From: Otis tarda
Lineage: Eukaryota; Chordata; Aves; Otidiformes; Otididae
Assembly (NCBI GenBank): GCA_026413225.1
Contig: CM048591.1
Coordinates: forward strand, 78,514,509 to 78,578,508
DNA length: 64,000 nucleotides
Direction of reading: 5' to 3'
Shown here one piece after another: positions 27,366 through 39,286 of this stretch (positions within the stretch are counted from its first letter, which is position 1; the number at the start of each line of letters is the position of its first letter). The translations under genes were made by a program, and so were the position numbers. A model generated the notes under the pieces. That model made no database searches. It was not told the origin of the DNA and saw nothing but the letters and a program-made list of their open reading frames with translations.

Positions 27366-27418
27366 CCAATTGGTAGCAGAATGTTCCGTGATAACGCCTC
27401 TGCGATAACGTATTTAAG
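27366..27418 (+). promoter_or_regulatory. LTR core promoter: CCAAT box and TATA-like box
   Basis: CCAAT at 27366-27370 and TATTTAAG at 27411-27418 lie 41 bp apart, a normal polymerase II spacing. Transcription would be expected to start about 25-30 bp downstream of the TATA-like box, near 27440, putting the U3/R boundary there. The start site is inferred, not seen. Confidence 0.6.
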
Positions 27419-27735
27419 AAGGGGAAAACAGAAAAAAAAAAAGAAGAGAGAAGAGAAGATGTGAAGAAGTTGAGCGGGGGCGGAGGTGCAGAGGGGGAGG
27501 CGCAGGCCTCATGGGCCTTGCAGGCCTCACCCTCTGGCCTCTCGCCAGGCAGCCGACTGGGCCCGAGTTGGTCCGGCCCGGCTGCAAGAAGTGGAGAGGA
27601 GATGAGAAGTGAATAAGATGTAAAAAGATCCTGAGAGACATCTACCACCCTGTTGTGAGTGAGGAACGGCTGCAGACGCCAAGGTCAGTTCAGAAAGGAG
27701 GGGGAGGAGTAATGCGGCTCCTGGCCAAGATTCCC

Positions 27736-28000
27736 CTGCAGCCTGTGGTGACGACCATGGTGGAGCAGGTTGTCCCCCTGCAGCCCATGGAGGTCCACGG
27801 AGGAGCAGAGGTCCACTTGGAGCCCGTGAAGGACCCCGTACCGGGGGAGGTGGATGCCTGAAGGCGGCTGTGGCCCGTGGAGGGCCTGCTGGGACAGCTG
27901 TTCTGGAGGGACTGCACCCCGTGGAAGAGATGACCCACGCCGGAGCAGTTCCACGAAGGACTGTGGCCCGTGGGAGGGACCCCACGATGGAGCAGGGGAG
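27736..28000 (+). repeat. Degenerate minisatellite inside the LTR
   Basis: A motif close to CTGYRGCCCGTGG recurs at 27736, 27778, 27817, 27868, 27912 and 27961, with spacings of 39-51 bp. Several units continue with a GGAGCAG-type segment (for example 27762-27767, 27811-27816, 27951-27956). The spacing is not constant modulo 3, so this is not a coding repeat. Confidence 0.75.
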
Positions 28001-28205
28001 GAATGTGAGGAGTTCTTCCCCCGACCATGAAGCAGCGGCGTGAAACAACGTATGATGAGATGAACTGACTGCAACACCCATTCCCTCTTCCCCCCTGTGC
28101 CGCTCGGGGCGGGGGAAGGTAGTAGAGATAAAGTTAAGCTTGGGAAGAGGGAGGGGTGGATGGAGGTTATCTTGTTCTCTGTCTCATTATCCTGCTGTTT
28201 GTAGT

Positions 28206-28211
28206 AATAAA
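28206..28211 (+). terminator. LTR polyadenylation signal AATAAA
   Basis: Canonical AATAAA, followed within 30 bases by a GT-rich stretch (GAGTCTGTTTTGCCCGTG). It sits about 190 bp from the 3' end of the LTR and so marks the R/U5 boundary. With a start near 27440 the R region would be about 790 bp, which is long for a retrovirus. Confidence 0.75.
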
Positions 28212-28394
28212 TGAATAGTTTTCCCCAAGTCGAGTCTGTTTTGCCCGTGACGGTAACTTTAAGGATTTCTCCCTGTCCTTATCTCAAACCTCGAGCTGTT
28301 TTTCCTTATATTTTCTCTCCCTGTTCTTTCGGAGGGGGGGGGGAGTGAGAGAGAGATTGCGTAGTCTGGTCCTGATCAGGGCTGAACTACGACA

Positions 28395-28399
28395 GCATA
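28395..28399. repeat. Right target-site duplication of the LTR (GCATA)
   Basis: Exact copy of 27232-27236, immediately after the terminal CA of the LTR. Confidence 0.93.
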
Positions 28400-30814
28400 A
28401 AATATGTGATGAAAGATATGAAAAAAGAACATTTTCCATCTGGGTGGGATAATGACTGGTCGTATTTGTTGTGTGTTTCAAGCACCTACACGAATAGCAG
28501 TGGGATTGGTGTGGGAAGCTCACAGCTTTTGCTTTGAGGTTACAAATTTTTCCCTTGGTTGTAACATTGCTCCCTTGCTTTGTGTTTACATCTAAGGCCC
28601 TGTACACATTTCCCATAAAAATCCATAGGTCTTTTGAGCTCGTTATTGTCACGCTGCACAGTGTAAAGTAGCCACACAGCTGCAAACAATCAGCGTGCTA
28701 CGCAGCCCGCTTGTGCACTGATAATACTTTGTGAATAGGAGTACAATTCTGGCTATTTAGGGAAATGTAAAATTTTAGCATAAGCTATAAGACCTGCCTC
28801 AAGTATTTTCAAGATTTATGGCTTAAGGACTCCAAAATTTTATTTCATGGAAAACCATGTTCTACTAATAATGTTATATTTAACAAAAAAAACCCGTATT
28901 TTTGAATGCCTGCATTTTATTGAAACAATTATATTATCATCTCCAGTCTAACGTAAAAAGCCTAAAAAAACCAATATATTTTTTACTAATAAAAAGGCCT
29001 ACTGGTAGTAGAACATGAGTAGCACTTCACCAAATGAATTCAAGATTTCTACTGATTTTTTTTCTTTTTTTCTTCTTCTTTTCTTTTTTTTTTTTTTTTT
29101 TTTTTAATTTAATGCAATACTTCAAGGAATTCAGGACAATGTCCTTCTTACCCTATCCCTTTTTATATCTCTCACTTTAAACAAACGCAGAGCTTAGAAG
29201 ATGCCAATCCAATATCACCAGCTAAAGCACATACATGGAGTCAGCCTGTGCATGACTTTTCAAAATTGCTCTTCTAAAAAGGAACCAAAAGAATCATCTG
29301 AATCAATTAAAAGCCTGGAATAAAAGCTTCACCAAGGCTCTTAGATTATTCCAGGCCTGCTAGAAATTGTATCAGATATAGGATTTTTACTCTGTTGTCC
29401 TGTTTTTCCATTTTATCCAGGGACAGAGTGAAGAAAGGGGGCTTCTGTCTTTCTTGATGTCTTTCTCCTACAGACCTGGAAAGGTCTTGAGGTGGGGAGG
29501 AAAAAAATAAAGAAGGAAGAAAAACCCAAATCATAAAAAAATACCTTATACAAACAGGAAAACTGAGAACTGTATGAAAGTGTTCTCCAACAGCTTTAAG
29601 AACAAGGTGTAGAGATTTCCTCAGCACCAGGAGGAGGGATCCTGGCTGGTAAGCAGGTGTTCTGTCAGTGTGACAGTGTATGGAAAAGCATACCTGCCTC
29701 TGTCCTTTATAAATATTTCATGCTCTTAGAGTAACCTTGGAGACCTTTGCACCAGAATTTTCTGCGCTTACTCACAGCACTATTTTCATCCTGAACGTTG
29801 AAGAAGATAGAAGAATCCATAAGTGGAATGGGCCAAGAAGAAGCAAGAGAAGCAAGACTGACTTGTCCAATTTTATGCTTTCCATGCACACAAATGTAGA
29901 CAGGGAACACATTCTTAAAGTGGGAAATGACTTGGAATATTGTCAACTCAACAACCAAGCTGTTGCGATGTTAACACGGGAGTTTACAGCACAAGTTACA
30001 GAATGAAAGAGCTCGAAGGACCCCTCGGTCATCACCTGGAAGGCAATCTGCATGTGAGCCATCGCTGCAGAAGTCTGTAGGTGCTTCTTATGTACTTTTG
30101 TTCTTTGTTGATCTCTAAAACTTCGTGACTAAAGCAAAACTCAGATTCCTACTAAAAGGATGCTCTACAAAAAAAGAGCCTCCACCACTAGAAATGTGGA
30201 TTGGTTGCACAAAAACCGTGGAAGTATGAAGAGAGTCTGTAGACAGCCACAGATGTACATAAAAAAGTGAGTGGTAAAATGAGTGGGTGGCAATGCTTTT
30301 TAATATCTCACTGGGGAGAAAGAATGAGATTCTAGTGAGAGTTGTTGTGAAGAATAATACCTGAAGCATTAGAGCAACTGATAAGCGTCTGATGAATGTT
30401 ATGACTCCAGATACAATGAGGCTTTAGAAAAGTACTTTTTATTTATCCTTTTTTTTTTCCCTTTTACCTGAAACTTAGAAGCTGAGAGGAAATAGATTTT
30501 TTTTTTTTTTTTTACACTCTGAGTAATTTTGAGAACAATAAAGACAGGATTACTGGTGGAGTATATGATTCCTGCTTGTAGAAGTAGTTGTTGAGAGAAT
30601 GCCTTCAGAGAACAAAAGGAGACGAGCTTCATATGAAAATAATGGAAAGTGTGCCTACAGTGAAGCAAAGTTTATTTGATTACATTAAAGAAAAGTGTAA
30701 GGGAAAAAATAGAGCAATCAAGAAAGCAGACATTGATCAGAATATACACCGCGACACACAGTAAGATATAAAAAAAGGCATGTCAGCCTTTAGGTTGCAA
30801 TGGGACAGAATGAC
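28400..30814. other. Unique noncoding DNA with a long T tract
   Basis: A T-rich/CTT tract occupies 29055-29105 and a poly-T run is at 30497-30513. A plus-strand frame (29737-30006, 89 codons) overlaps an opposite-strand frame of similar length; neither shows a known domain or splice context. No mobile element is recognised. Confidence 0.5.
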
Positions 30815-31060
30815 TTAACTGGGAAAGGAAGTTGTCTAGTCTACCACCTTGAGGAAAGCATGTCTAATTAGGTCAAGTTTATCAATTCTGTGGCCGGTCA
30901 AGTCTTCAACACCTCCAGTGATGGAGGAACCACAGCCTCTCTGGGCAACCTGCTTCAGTGTTTGACCACCCTGATGGTACATATAATATAAAATAAAACC
31001 AACTTCTTATATTTAACTTTAATTTCCCATGTTCAAACTTTTCTCAGAGTTTTCTGCCTT
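30815..31060 (-). mobile_element. Old CR1 LINE fragment
   Basis: Diverged CR1 3' region in antisense. The clearest part is 30917-30970, where the sequence corresponds to the CR1 stretch 'dynamic': a GATGGAGGAACCACAGCCTC-type segment, then TCTCTGGGCAACCTG (30938-30952) and TTCAGTGTTTGACCACCCTG (30955-30974). The left part (GTTGTCTAGTCTACCACC, 30831-30848) matches the CR1 'TCTAGTCCAACC' block with substitutions. Homology fades after about 31060. Divergence is visibly greater than in the copies at 7240 and 58181. Confidence 0.8.
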
Positions 31061-33959
31061 GATTGGACAGAGCATCCTGATTCGTTGCATGATTATTTTT
31101 TGTAGAGATGTATTAGTATGTGTAGATTCCCCTTCTCCACTGAAATTTCTAGGACCCTTACCTGCAAACAGATTTTTTCTTTTTAATTAGTATACCCCAT
31201 CATATTTACATGTAATGGAGTTTAATCCTGTGAATCTTGCCTCAGATCACCTTTCCTTGGTTGGGTAGGATTCTGATTCCCTTTTCTTGGTTTTAAGTTT
31301 CTCTTGTACATCCCTCTTGCCAAAGGTGCTGCCTGCTAGCTGCAAACAGTCTCCCAAATAACAGATTGTGCACAGAACTTTTTTTGGCCTTTTGGAAGGG
31401 TAAGTTCTAAAGAAGTTATTAGTTTTATGTGACTACACTTCTTCAAACAGGTAACGCTACAATGCATGCCTTAAGAGATGGTCAAAACTAACATAGGTCC
31501 AAAGACAGAAATTTTTTTTTTTAGTATAGTCCTTACTGATGGTGAAAGCGAAAAGGCTCAGCCAGAAAAGTTGCTCTTAAAAGAGGCCTTTGGAATATAT
31601 TTTTTTTGCATCAGTTCTGTTTTTGCTGCAAGGAGAGTATTTGGTCTGATCACAAGCAGTTAGGAAACATCACATCAATGAGGAGTGCATCCAAGGGGAT
31701 ACAATGGATATTACTGAAACTCTGAAAGTCTCAATAAAATGGTTGCGAAGAAACTAACGCATCTCAGGGACAGCAGTTTCTTGTGCCCAATAAACTTAAT
31801 TGGATATATGTCCTATTGCATAACAAAACGACTTTGCAAGCACAGCACAGAATAGAAACACATCCCTTAACGTTAGGATCCAAAAATATCCATCAAGAAC
31901 TGTGTAATGGGAGATGCTGCATTTGTGTTCTAGTCATATGCTAAGACAAAAATGTTCTAATATTTAGTAAGAATTTGTACAGGGCAAGTTTTTACTGAGA
32001 GGACTGGGAGATAGTCTTAGAACACGGAAAGGCTGATGTGGTACAGTGTACACACTTCTTATTCAAGGAATCAGTGAGGTATCTGAAACTTCTGCTCTGA
32101 GTGCAATGTCAGTGATAATTGTACACCGAATGGTTGAGGTAAGAAAAAAAAAAATGCTAACACCAGGAATGAATGCTGTATATTCAGGAAGTCCCAAGTA
32201 GCCTAAGGGACTTCAGAACAGATCTAGATGCTTTTAAGTATAAAAACTAGATGATCCTGATAAACTACCACACAATTTTGGGATGATCTGAAGATGAGAA
32301 TGGCTATTAGCAAATTTTGACTTATCTCACAAAGTACTGTTTGCGATACTGTCCGCCAGACAGAAGGACCAGCTGCAGATTCTCCAGAAGACTGTGCTTA
32401 TCTGTCACGTGCCAACAGGCAGCACACCTCGGAGAATAAAGGATGAATCTCAACTAGCAGTTTGAATGACATGAGAGAATCAGAACAGGAGTATACATGG
32501 ACTAAAAAGAAACAAAGGTAAATAAGGCAGAAAATGAAATGAGAAACAACTTCTCCAATAGGCTTAATAATGTGAATGAGAGGTGTAAGATTGCCTTAAA
32601 TGCCAAGATACATGCAAGTCATCGCAGCATCAGGTTAAAAGGACAAATATTGACCAACTCTAACTGAAAAATAGTACGTGCATTCAGTAGATGTGTCAAC
32701 AGTTACACAAAAGCACACCAAAATCTTCCAAGTCATAACAACCAGCAGAGTGTGGAGGAAGGAATCCATGAATCCATGAAGGAATAGTTTGTCTCATTCT
32801 CATGAACTGTATCCCAAGGTGGGCTCCTTGCTACCTTTTCTAGATGCTTTACATTGTCCTTTCGTGTTGGAATCACATCTTTTAAAGTTATTAATTAGCA
32901 AAAAATATAAAGAATAGAACAGAAAAATAGAAGCTAGATTATCAGATAGTGAGATGGTGTAGTTTACTACAGGTGAGTTGTTTGTTTGTTTGTTTGTTTG
33001 TTTTTAATTTGAGACTGTTCACTTAATCTTATATTTTAATATTAATGCAAATAAATCCCAAATAGCTTCACAAAATTAAACTGATATATGTATTCATCAC
33101 TGAAGTATAACCACCTGCGATGTAAAATATTGCATCTGTTGAATACCATCTACCATCATAGCTAATTAATTTTTGGGAGGGGATTTAAGAATGCAGAATT
33201 GCCCAAAGGCAGAATTGCAGTTCCTCATGGTGGGTTCTGAAAACGTAACCCTTAATGTGACTAAATAGTATGCATAAGAATTTTTAAACTGGAGATTTAT
33301 GTTCTCCACTACTACTTAGTTGTACTAAAAGAGTCAATGAAAAGGTCTCCTCTACCAAGAAGAGAATACAGTTGCTTGGTAGTAGAGAGCATCAGGCCTT
33401 TTAACATTGTCCTAGCTTCTGTGCCCTATGTGAGCTATTCAAGTATATTATTATTGTTATTGTTGTTTCAGTAAATTAAGTCATCAACCAAGTCATCTTA
33501 GCTTTGTGTTTTTAAATGAACTGAATATTTAGTTTGGAGCTATTAAAAATAATACGCTATTATAACTCCGGAATAAGCTACCCTGTTCTAATGTCTTCCA
33601 AGGTTTCATTGTATTTTCATTCTTCGTATGTGGAAATCCATAAATTCTCTTTTCATTTCACAACTGTGAAGCTTGAAAATGTCCTTACTCTAGCGTTGGT
33701 TATACCAGCATAACGGCAAAATCAGAACACCAAAGGAAAAAAAAAAGAAGTTATTTAGCATAACTGGATTATTGCTCTCAGAACTACGTAATTTAAAATA
33801 TAATGCTAGCATCCACGAGGGAAAATCCAGATGGTTAGCAAGTCCCCATACAGTCACAGTCTCCTGAAATTACTCCCCTTAACCCAAAGGCTTATTTTCC
33901 ATTTTATTCAAGTTGATATGAAAATGTGAATTTAAAAGCTATCCTAACGTAGCTGAGAG
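31061..33959. other. Unique AT-rich noncoding DNA
   Basis: No gene is recognised. A (TTTG)5 repeat occupies 32981-33000, followed by T5. A stretch around 32180-32260 has a faint CR1-like texture but is too decayed to call. Confidence 0.5.
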
Positions 33960-34990
33960 GTAGAGTCACAGGAAGCTGATTCACAGAATGTCGGTAAAAT
34001 TACCACCTGGATTATGCTTCTCTCTAAGCCCTTGAGAAATTCAGATGCTTTGCAAACCCCATGCTAGTTTAATTGGAGTCAAATGACGGATCCTCTGCAA
34101 CTTCATGATAGTTAGTGCTTTGTTAACTACGGCAGCAGCTTCTCCACATCTCACACACAGATGAAAGTGCCACGTAGCGTCACTCTGCAGCGCAAATCTG
34201 CAGGAGGGAGGAAAGAGGACGCGTTAACCTCAGGAGCTCATTGTTGTAGAGTATCTCCTCCCTTGGAGGGCAATTGCGGAACAGGAAGGAACAAGGCAAA
34301 ACAGCTGGATCCTGGTGAAAAGGGAGTTTTCAGCTGTGGGTTGAGTTCCCCATTGCACAGAGATCTCTGCGCTGTCGCCTCACACCCGTGGTCAGATGCC
34401 ACAGGAAGTGGCAAAGCACCACTCTTACTCCTGAGAAGATGTTGAAAGACCTTTATGATGCAAGCACTCCACCATAGGGCAGAATTACCGCGTACCGATT
34501 ATGACACAGTTTTTAAGACTTTCTTGGGTGTCCCTTGCATCCACAGCTGGGATTTTGTACAGTCCCCCTCAGCAGATAGGATGGCTCGAAGCTATTCGTT
34601 TCCAGCGTTGTCTCTCACTGCCTGTGGATGAAAGGGCTCTATGAAGTGCGGATGCGGTTCAGATACGCATGTCTGGGCACGGCTGAGGGGGATTATGCCG
34701 CCTAACAGTGTCACGCAGGGATTATGTTCCACCATGCTATGTAGGCGTCGACCAGCCTACTCTGCCTCTCTCACAGGTCGTGAGGTCTGAAGTTTATTTT
34801 CAGCATGCAGGCAAAATCTAAGTTTCGGCATCACACTCACGCTTACTCCCAGTGTAATTAATCGGTTTACCAGTCTCATCAACGGAAGAAGCATCAAGGC
34901 CCTTAATGAAGAATTTTCTGGATATGTCACATTATATTTCTGACATTTCAAAATATTTAAAATGCAAAATCTTTCATTCATTAGTCTATA
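33960..34990. other. GC-richer unique block, candidate conserved noncoding element
   Basis: Compared with its surroundings, 34100-34780 is richer in G+C and CpG. The part from 34800 to 34985 is unique AT-rich sequence with motifs such as GTGTAATTAATCGG (34852-34865) and CCTTAATGAAG (34900-34910). A 94-codon plus-strand frame (34161-34445) has an ordinary residue mix but no recognised domain. A cryptic exon cannot be excluded. I favour noncoding regulatory sequence. Confidence 0.3.
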
Positions 34991-37554
34991 TCTATGTTTT
35001 TGCTGTTAGTGTTGGTTTGTTTTTTTTTTTTAATTTTCAAATTAGGGCAGACTTTAGCACGTAAACAAGCTATTGCCCTGATTCTCCTCCTTGCAGCCAT
35101 GTACTCAGATTTTCCTCAGAATTATGTTTGCTTGGGTTTTGGGTTTGGTTTTGGTTTTTTTTTGGTTTTATTTTTTGTTTTTTTTTCAGTAGTGGAAGTA
35201 CAAGTCCCAACAGAACTGGCATTTATTCTTTTGATTTTTGTGCTTTCAATTCAGGATATTTTCTACATGCTTTTTAATGCATGTTGTGAAATGGGTTTTA
35301 ATTACTCGTTTTGCACTCCCTTGTGTAATACTCCTCTATAGCTTAAAAGTAATTTTCCCCTACAGTTTTAGTCGTCCTTCATTTAACAAACCATTTCTTT
35401 TATTCTTTAGCCTGTGCTCTGAAGGATTTTGAAATTACCTTAGCAGTTACTGTTTTACAAGTTTCTATCTAGACAGCATAAATTGTTTTTATCATTAAAT
35501 ATTACATCTAAATCATTGCAAATTAATACATTTATATTTTATTGAATATTTTATTTCCTGGAGCAGATGTCAGGACAGTGCACAAAAAATGATCTGATTC
35601 GAGGATATTTTTCAGGTGAGCTTGCATTCTGAAAAAATGCAAATTTTGAGAGCATGTATGAAACTATTTACTTGAATGCCAACCCTTTGTATATGATGGC
35701 ATTGTAAAATGATTCATGTAAAGTCTACCCTTATGTGCTTGAAACAGTCAGTGCCTGGAGAACTCACTGGTTTAATTGGGAGTCTGAAGGCATTCTGTAT
35801 GGAGCAGGATGAGGTCTTTTGACATGTTTCAGCCCAGATTGAATCTTTACAGCTGAGCTACAACCCATGAAAAACACGGCTTTATAATGGAAATGCTGAC
35901 ACAACCTTTCAATTAGAGTAGTGTTAACTGCATCATTATAATTAGGGACGCGCTGACCCTCTGAAAACTCTGGTTTTCTGATGAGGAGAAGGTATTCTTA
36001 TTTAGCTAGTCACTAGTTGAACTTTTATAAATCCCGAAAAAAACCTAGATGATTAAAAATATGTTACCCCAAATTTGTTTTTTTTTTTGACAGAATAAAG
36101 AAAGAGATATAGAAAATTGTTCCAGTCCTCATGGTCAGCTTAAATTACAAAAATACCTTCCTAAATATATTCTGTGACCAAACAAAATTACTATTAAAAA
36201 AAAAAAGAAATTAGAAAAAAAGATGATTTTTACTTAATTTCTCACATATTAAACCAGAATATCACCCCAATATATCAAACTGGCAACAGAAATCTGGGTG
36301 TTTCCAATTAACAATTTCATCTATTATAATGTGAAATATTTGGTAAGTACACTGTTTGCCAACTGTTCTGAAAAGAGTAAATGCTGATTGAGCTCAAAAC
36401 TGCAAAATTAGCAAAATTGGATAGAAGTGTGAAAATTTTAACACAATAAATTCTGTTAGTAGTAGCAAAGTTGCTTGTAACAAAGTTAGCACAGTTCACT
36501 GAGGGATGTTGTCTGTGAACTACTTCTGGAAAAAGCACCCCAGCACTTCATCAGTCATTACTGTGCTCCTAATCTGCTGTCTTAAAGGGAGCTGTGAGGC
36601 ACAGACCTATAAGTAAATGTACTTGTGTATATATTTATCTACAGACTTATTGTGGAAAACAAAATAAAAGAATTAATAAAAAGCTATTTTCTCTAGATTA
36701 GAGGTACTACATTCAGCTGTCAGCATTAAAAGGATTACGGTTCACAAATATTAGCACAATTAAGTACAGGTCATTCTAAGGTATTCATGAAAGGATTGGA
36801 CAAATTTTTGGTACTATTAATTTAGTAAGTTTAGCTGCTTTGTAAGTGTATTTCCTGCCTCTTTTAACTTATATTTTTATTTATAACAAGAAGCTATTAA
36901 TATATGAAGGTTACAAACCCAAATACTCTGGTGCTAAGAAAGACAAAAGGCTGGCAAAATATTATTTTTTTCAGCCCCCTTGTGTGTGTATTAAGATAAT
37001 TTTTCTTCAATTACTATTACTTGAATGCTATTTTTTTCTCTGCCTTTTTAGGTCTAGGATGAGCAGCACTCACTAAATAAGTAGTAGTTTGTGATTTTGT
37101 GCCCTGTTTACTAAAGGAAATCCAGACTCCATTCTGTTAAAAGAGAGATTAATGTAATCTCTGTCTTTTCCATGACATTTGCTGCTGTAACTAAGCCCTT
37201 CATGCACAATTGCTAATACATTTTCTGCAACACTCAAGAGAAGTTTAGTGGTATGGTCATCAGAATATTTACCAAGTTTTGCTCTATCTACTCCAAGATG
37301 CCAAGCATTGGATTTTTCCATGTACTTTGCATTACATGGCATTGGACAGACACAAATTCTGGCAATTGTTAACACAAAGTCTCAGTGTTTCCCGAGATCA
37401 GTAAGCTTGCAAATTATCCAATCAGAAAATAAGATATATAAAATTACTAATAATCTATCTAAAGACTGCTTAAATATTTGGCTTCAGTTTACCTCGTGCA
37501 AAGTAGAGTTATGTAGCAACACCTGGGTTGGCACCGAATGAACTAACTACAGAT
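34991..37554. other. Unique AT-rich noncoding DNA with a T/G tract
   Basis: A T/G-rich tract with repeated GGTTTT/GGGTTT units lies at 35131-35188. The 115-codon frame at 34994-35341 is largely the translation of this T-rich DNA and is not credible. No known mobile element is recognised. Confidence 0.5.
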
Positions 37555-38095
37555 ACAGTCAGCAGAGCTCTTCTTCTAAACTAATTAGTTTTGGTTTTAC
37601 TGCTAAGGAGCAAGCATAATCAGCTCACGTATAGGGCCACAATGCTGCTGCGACCCGAGCTAGTATCTCTGTAGTTTGCATGTCAATACACCAACTTCAA
37701 TAAAACTTAATTTAGGTACCTTCCCATGGTGCTACCTGGTGTGACAGACAGATTCTGCCCTTAGATACAAACTCTACTGTAGATGCAATGCAGCTTTCCA
37801 TGTCTCCTTTGATCAGTAGTCACAGCCCTTTCAATCTGTATTTTGTAGCTTCAGAAAAAAAAAAAAAAAAAAAGAAGTCAGAATGCTATGATCAACATTT
37901 TCCTTGACGAGAAAAGCACCAGTCAGACCCACAGCAATGACCATCCTCTGAGCCAAATAAGGCAGAGAGAGGAAAAAAAGTGCATGACAAAGTAATTAAA
38001 GGCTGTAATGCATTCACACTGGCTTGAATTAAGGTTTCAATTACAATCTTAATTATGGGATTTCTAACATCTGAAGAGAACGTCACTGTATAAAC
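37555..38095. other. Candidate conserved noncoding element
   Basis: Unique sequence on both sides of an A19 run (37855-37873). The right part, 37890-38090, contains closely spaced homeodomain-like motifs: AAGTAATTAAAGG (37990-38002), CTTGAATTAAGG (38023-38034), TTTCAATTAC (38035-38044) and CTTAATTATGG (38048-38058). The left part includes CTAATTAGTTTTGG (37580-37593) and a GC-richer CpG-bearing stretch at 37625-37665. It looks like a homeobox-type enhancer, by inference from motif density only. Confidence 0.35.
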
Positions 38096-38524
38096 TTAGT
38101 TTGCTCAAGGTAGACACACGCCAGAGTTCTTAGAAAGCCTGTGAGAGACAATCTGAGTATTTGGTTTTAGTAAGCTTTAAAGACACTTTGTAAAAAGAAT
38201 AGCTTAAGTGGAGTTTTTGATTGTCTGCTTTATTATTATTATTTTTTTTTAAGCAAATTAAGCACTCTGCTGAAATCTTTCCATGTGGCATTGTATTTGC
38301 TCTTTTTCAGATCGTCGTAAACTTCTTCTGCACACTTGGTTGACCACTCAAGTCAATCTTTTAATTGGCCAAAGTTGCCTTCTAATTTCTGTCTGAGAAT
38401 AAATTCACAAAAAAAGGCAAGGGACACTCCTTTCTATGCTGATTTGTGGATGTTTGCTAATAGCACAGGATAAGTACTGTTGTGAGTCTAGCTAATTCCT
38501 GCAGACTTAAGACAATCAAGTGCT

Positions 38525-39025
38525 TGGCTGGGCAATTCTGTTTTCTAAGGTTTTATATGTCAATTCATTTGCTCTGCTCCAGGCTCCAGATGCTAGTCCT
38601 GGTTGTTTCCAGCTCTGGCTTCAAGTCCACCCTGCCTCTCTCTCTCTGTAGCCTTAATCCAAACCATGTCCTTACTCCCTTCGTAAGCCCCAGTCTTCGA
38701 CATCTAAACGCCTGTGCCACCTTGCTTGTCTTGCAGCTTTGCTCTGCTCTCAATCCTATATTTTTTTTCCAGTTTCTGCATTCCCTTTTCTCTTTGTCTA
38801 GTCCATCTTGCCAGTTTTCCACCCAGCTTTTCTCCATCAAAACCCCATTGCTATTTCCTTGTCCTTCAGTTTACAGGTCTGCTGTATGTTTCACACACAA
38901 TAATGAGTTTTGTTCTTCCTCCTCCCTGCTAGTTTCACATCAATGACATTAATTTTTCTCTCTCTCCAAACCTCTTTTTTTTTTTCTCCCTGTATTCAAA
39001 ATATGTCCTTTTCATCCCTCCTGCT
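38525..39025. other. Pyrimidine-rich tract with a 154-codon frame
   Basis: About 500 bases of C/T-rich sequence on the + strand, with (CT)n at 38636-38647 and T9 at 38975-38984. A frame at 38482-38946 is open for 154 codons, rich in Ser, Leu, Phe and Cys, and its length follows from the scarcity of A-containing stop codons. There is no domain, signal or neighbouring exon to support a gene. It could be a decayed mobile element of unknown family. Confidence 0.4.
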
Positions 39026-39286
39026 ACCTGGAGGTCCCTTCTGAGACGACAATATCTTTGACCTGGGTTAAGGAGGTGGGCAGCCACAGCGACCTAAAGC
39101 AACCAGTGCAGATTTATAGGAAGGTACCACTTAGTTCCCAGAGGTCTGATAGAACATGTGTAATACAGACATGTAAGCTTTGCAAATTTATTTGCCAATT
39201 ATGACTTTTCTGAACCTAATGTGTGAACTGCTTCTAAATGATGTGTAACCTAAACACCAATTTGGTTTTCTTTTGGGAACAGCACA

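Larger units (their letters stand above)
27237..28394 (+). mobile_element. Solo LTR of an avian endogenous retrovirus
   Basis: A complete 1158-bp long terminal repeat. It begins TGTCGTGGTT and ends AACTACGACA, which are inverted copies with one mismatch and give the retroviral TG...CA ends. A perfect 5-bp duplication (GCATA) flanks it. A CCAAT box, TATA-like box and AATAAA signal in order set the + orientation. The central part is GC- and G-rich, unlike the host DNA, and contains a degenerate minisatellite (about 27736-28000). No gag, pol, env, primer-binding site or second LTR is present in the window, so the provirus was probably lost by LTR-LTR recombination. The 5-bp duplication fits an ERVL-like or some class I elements; the exact family needs a repeat library. 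The open frames inside it (up to 184 codons, opposite strand) are artefacts of the stop-poor GC-rich composition. Confidence 0.95.

Noticed and set aside
27527-28081. 184-codon opposite-strand frame, the longest in the window
   Set aside because: It lies wholly inside the GC-rich solo LTR, overlaps other frames in all phases, and reflects low stop-codon density rather than a gene.
32160-32270. Possible CR1 fragment
   Set aside because: Only faint resemblance; no diagnostic CR1 block is preserved.
34994-35341. 115-codon hydrophobic frame resembling a membrane protein
   Set aside because: Phe, Leu and Val come from T/G-rich low-complexity DNA at 35131-35188.
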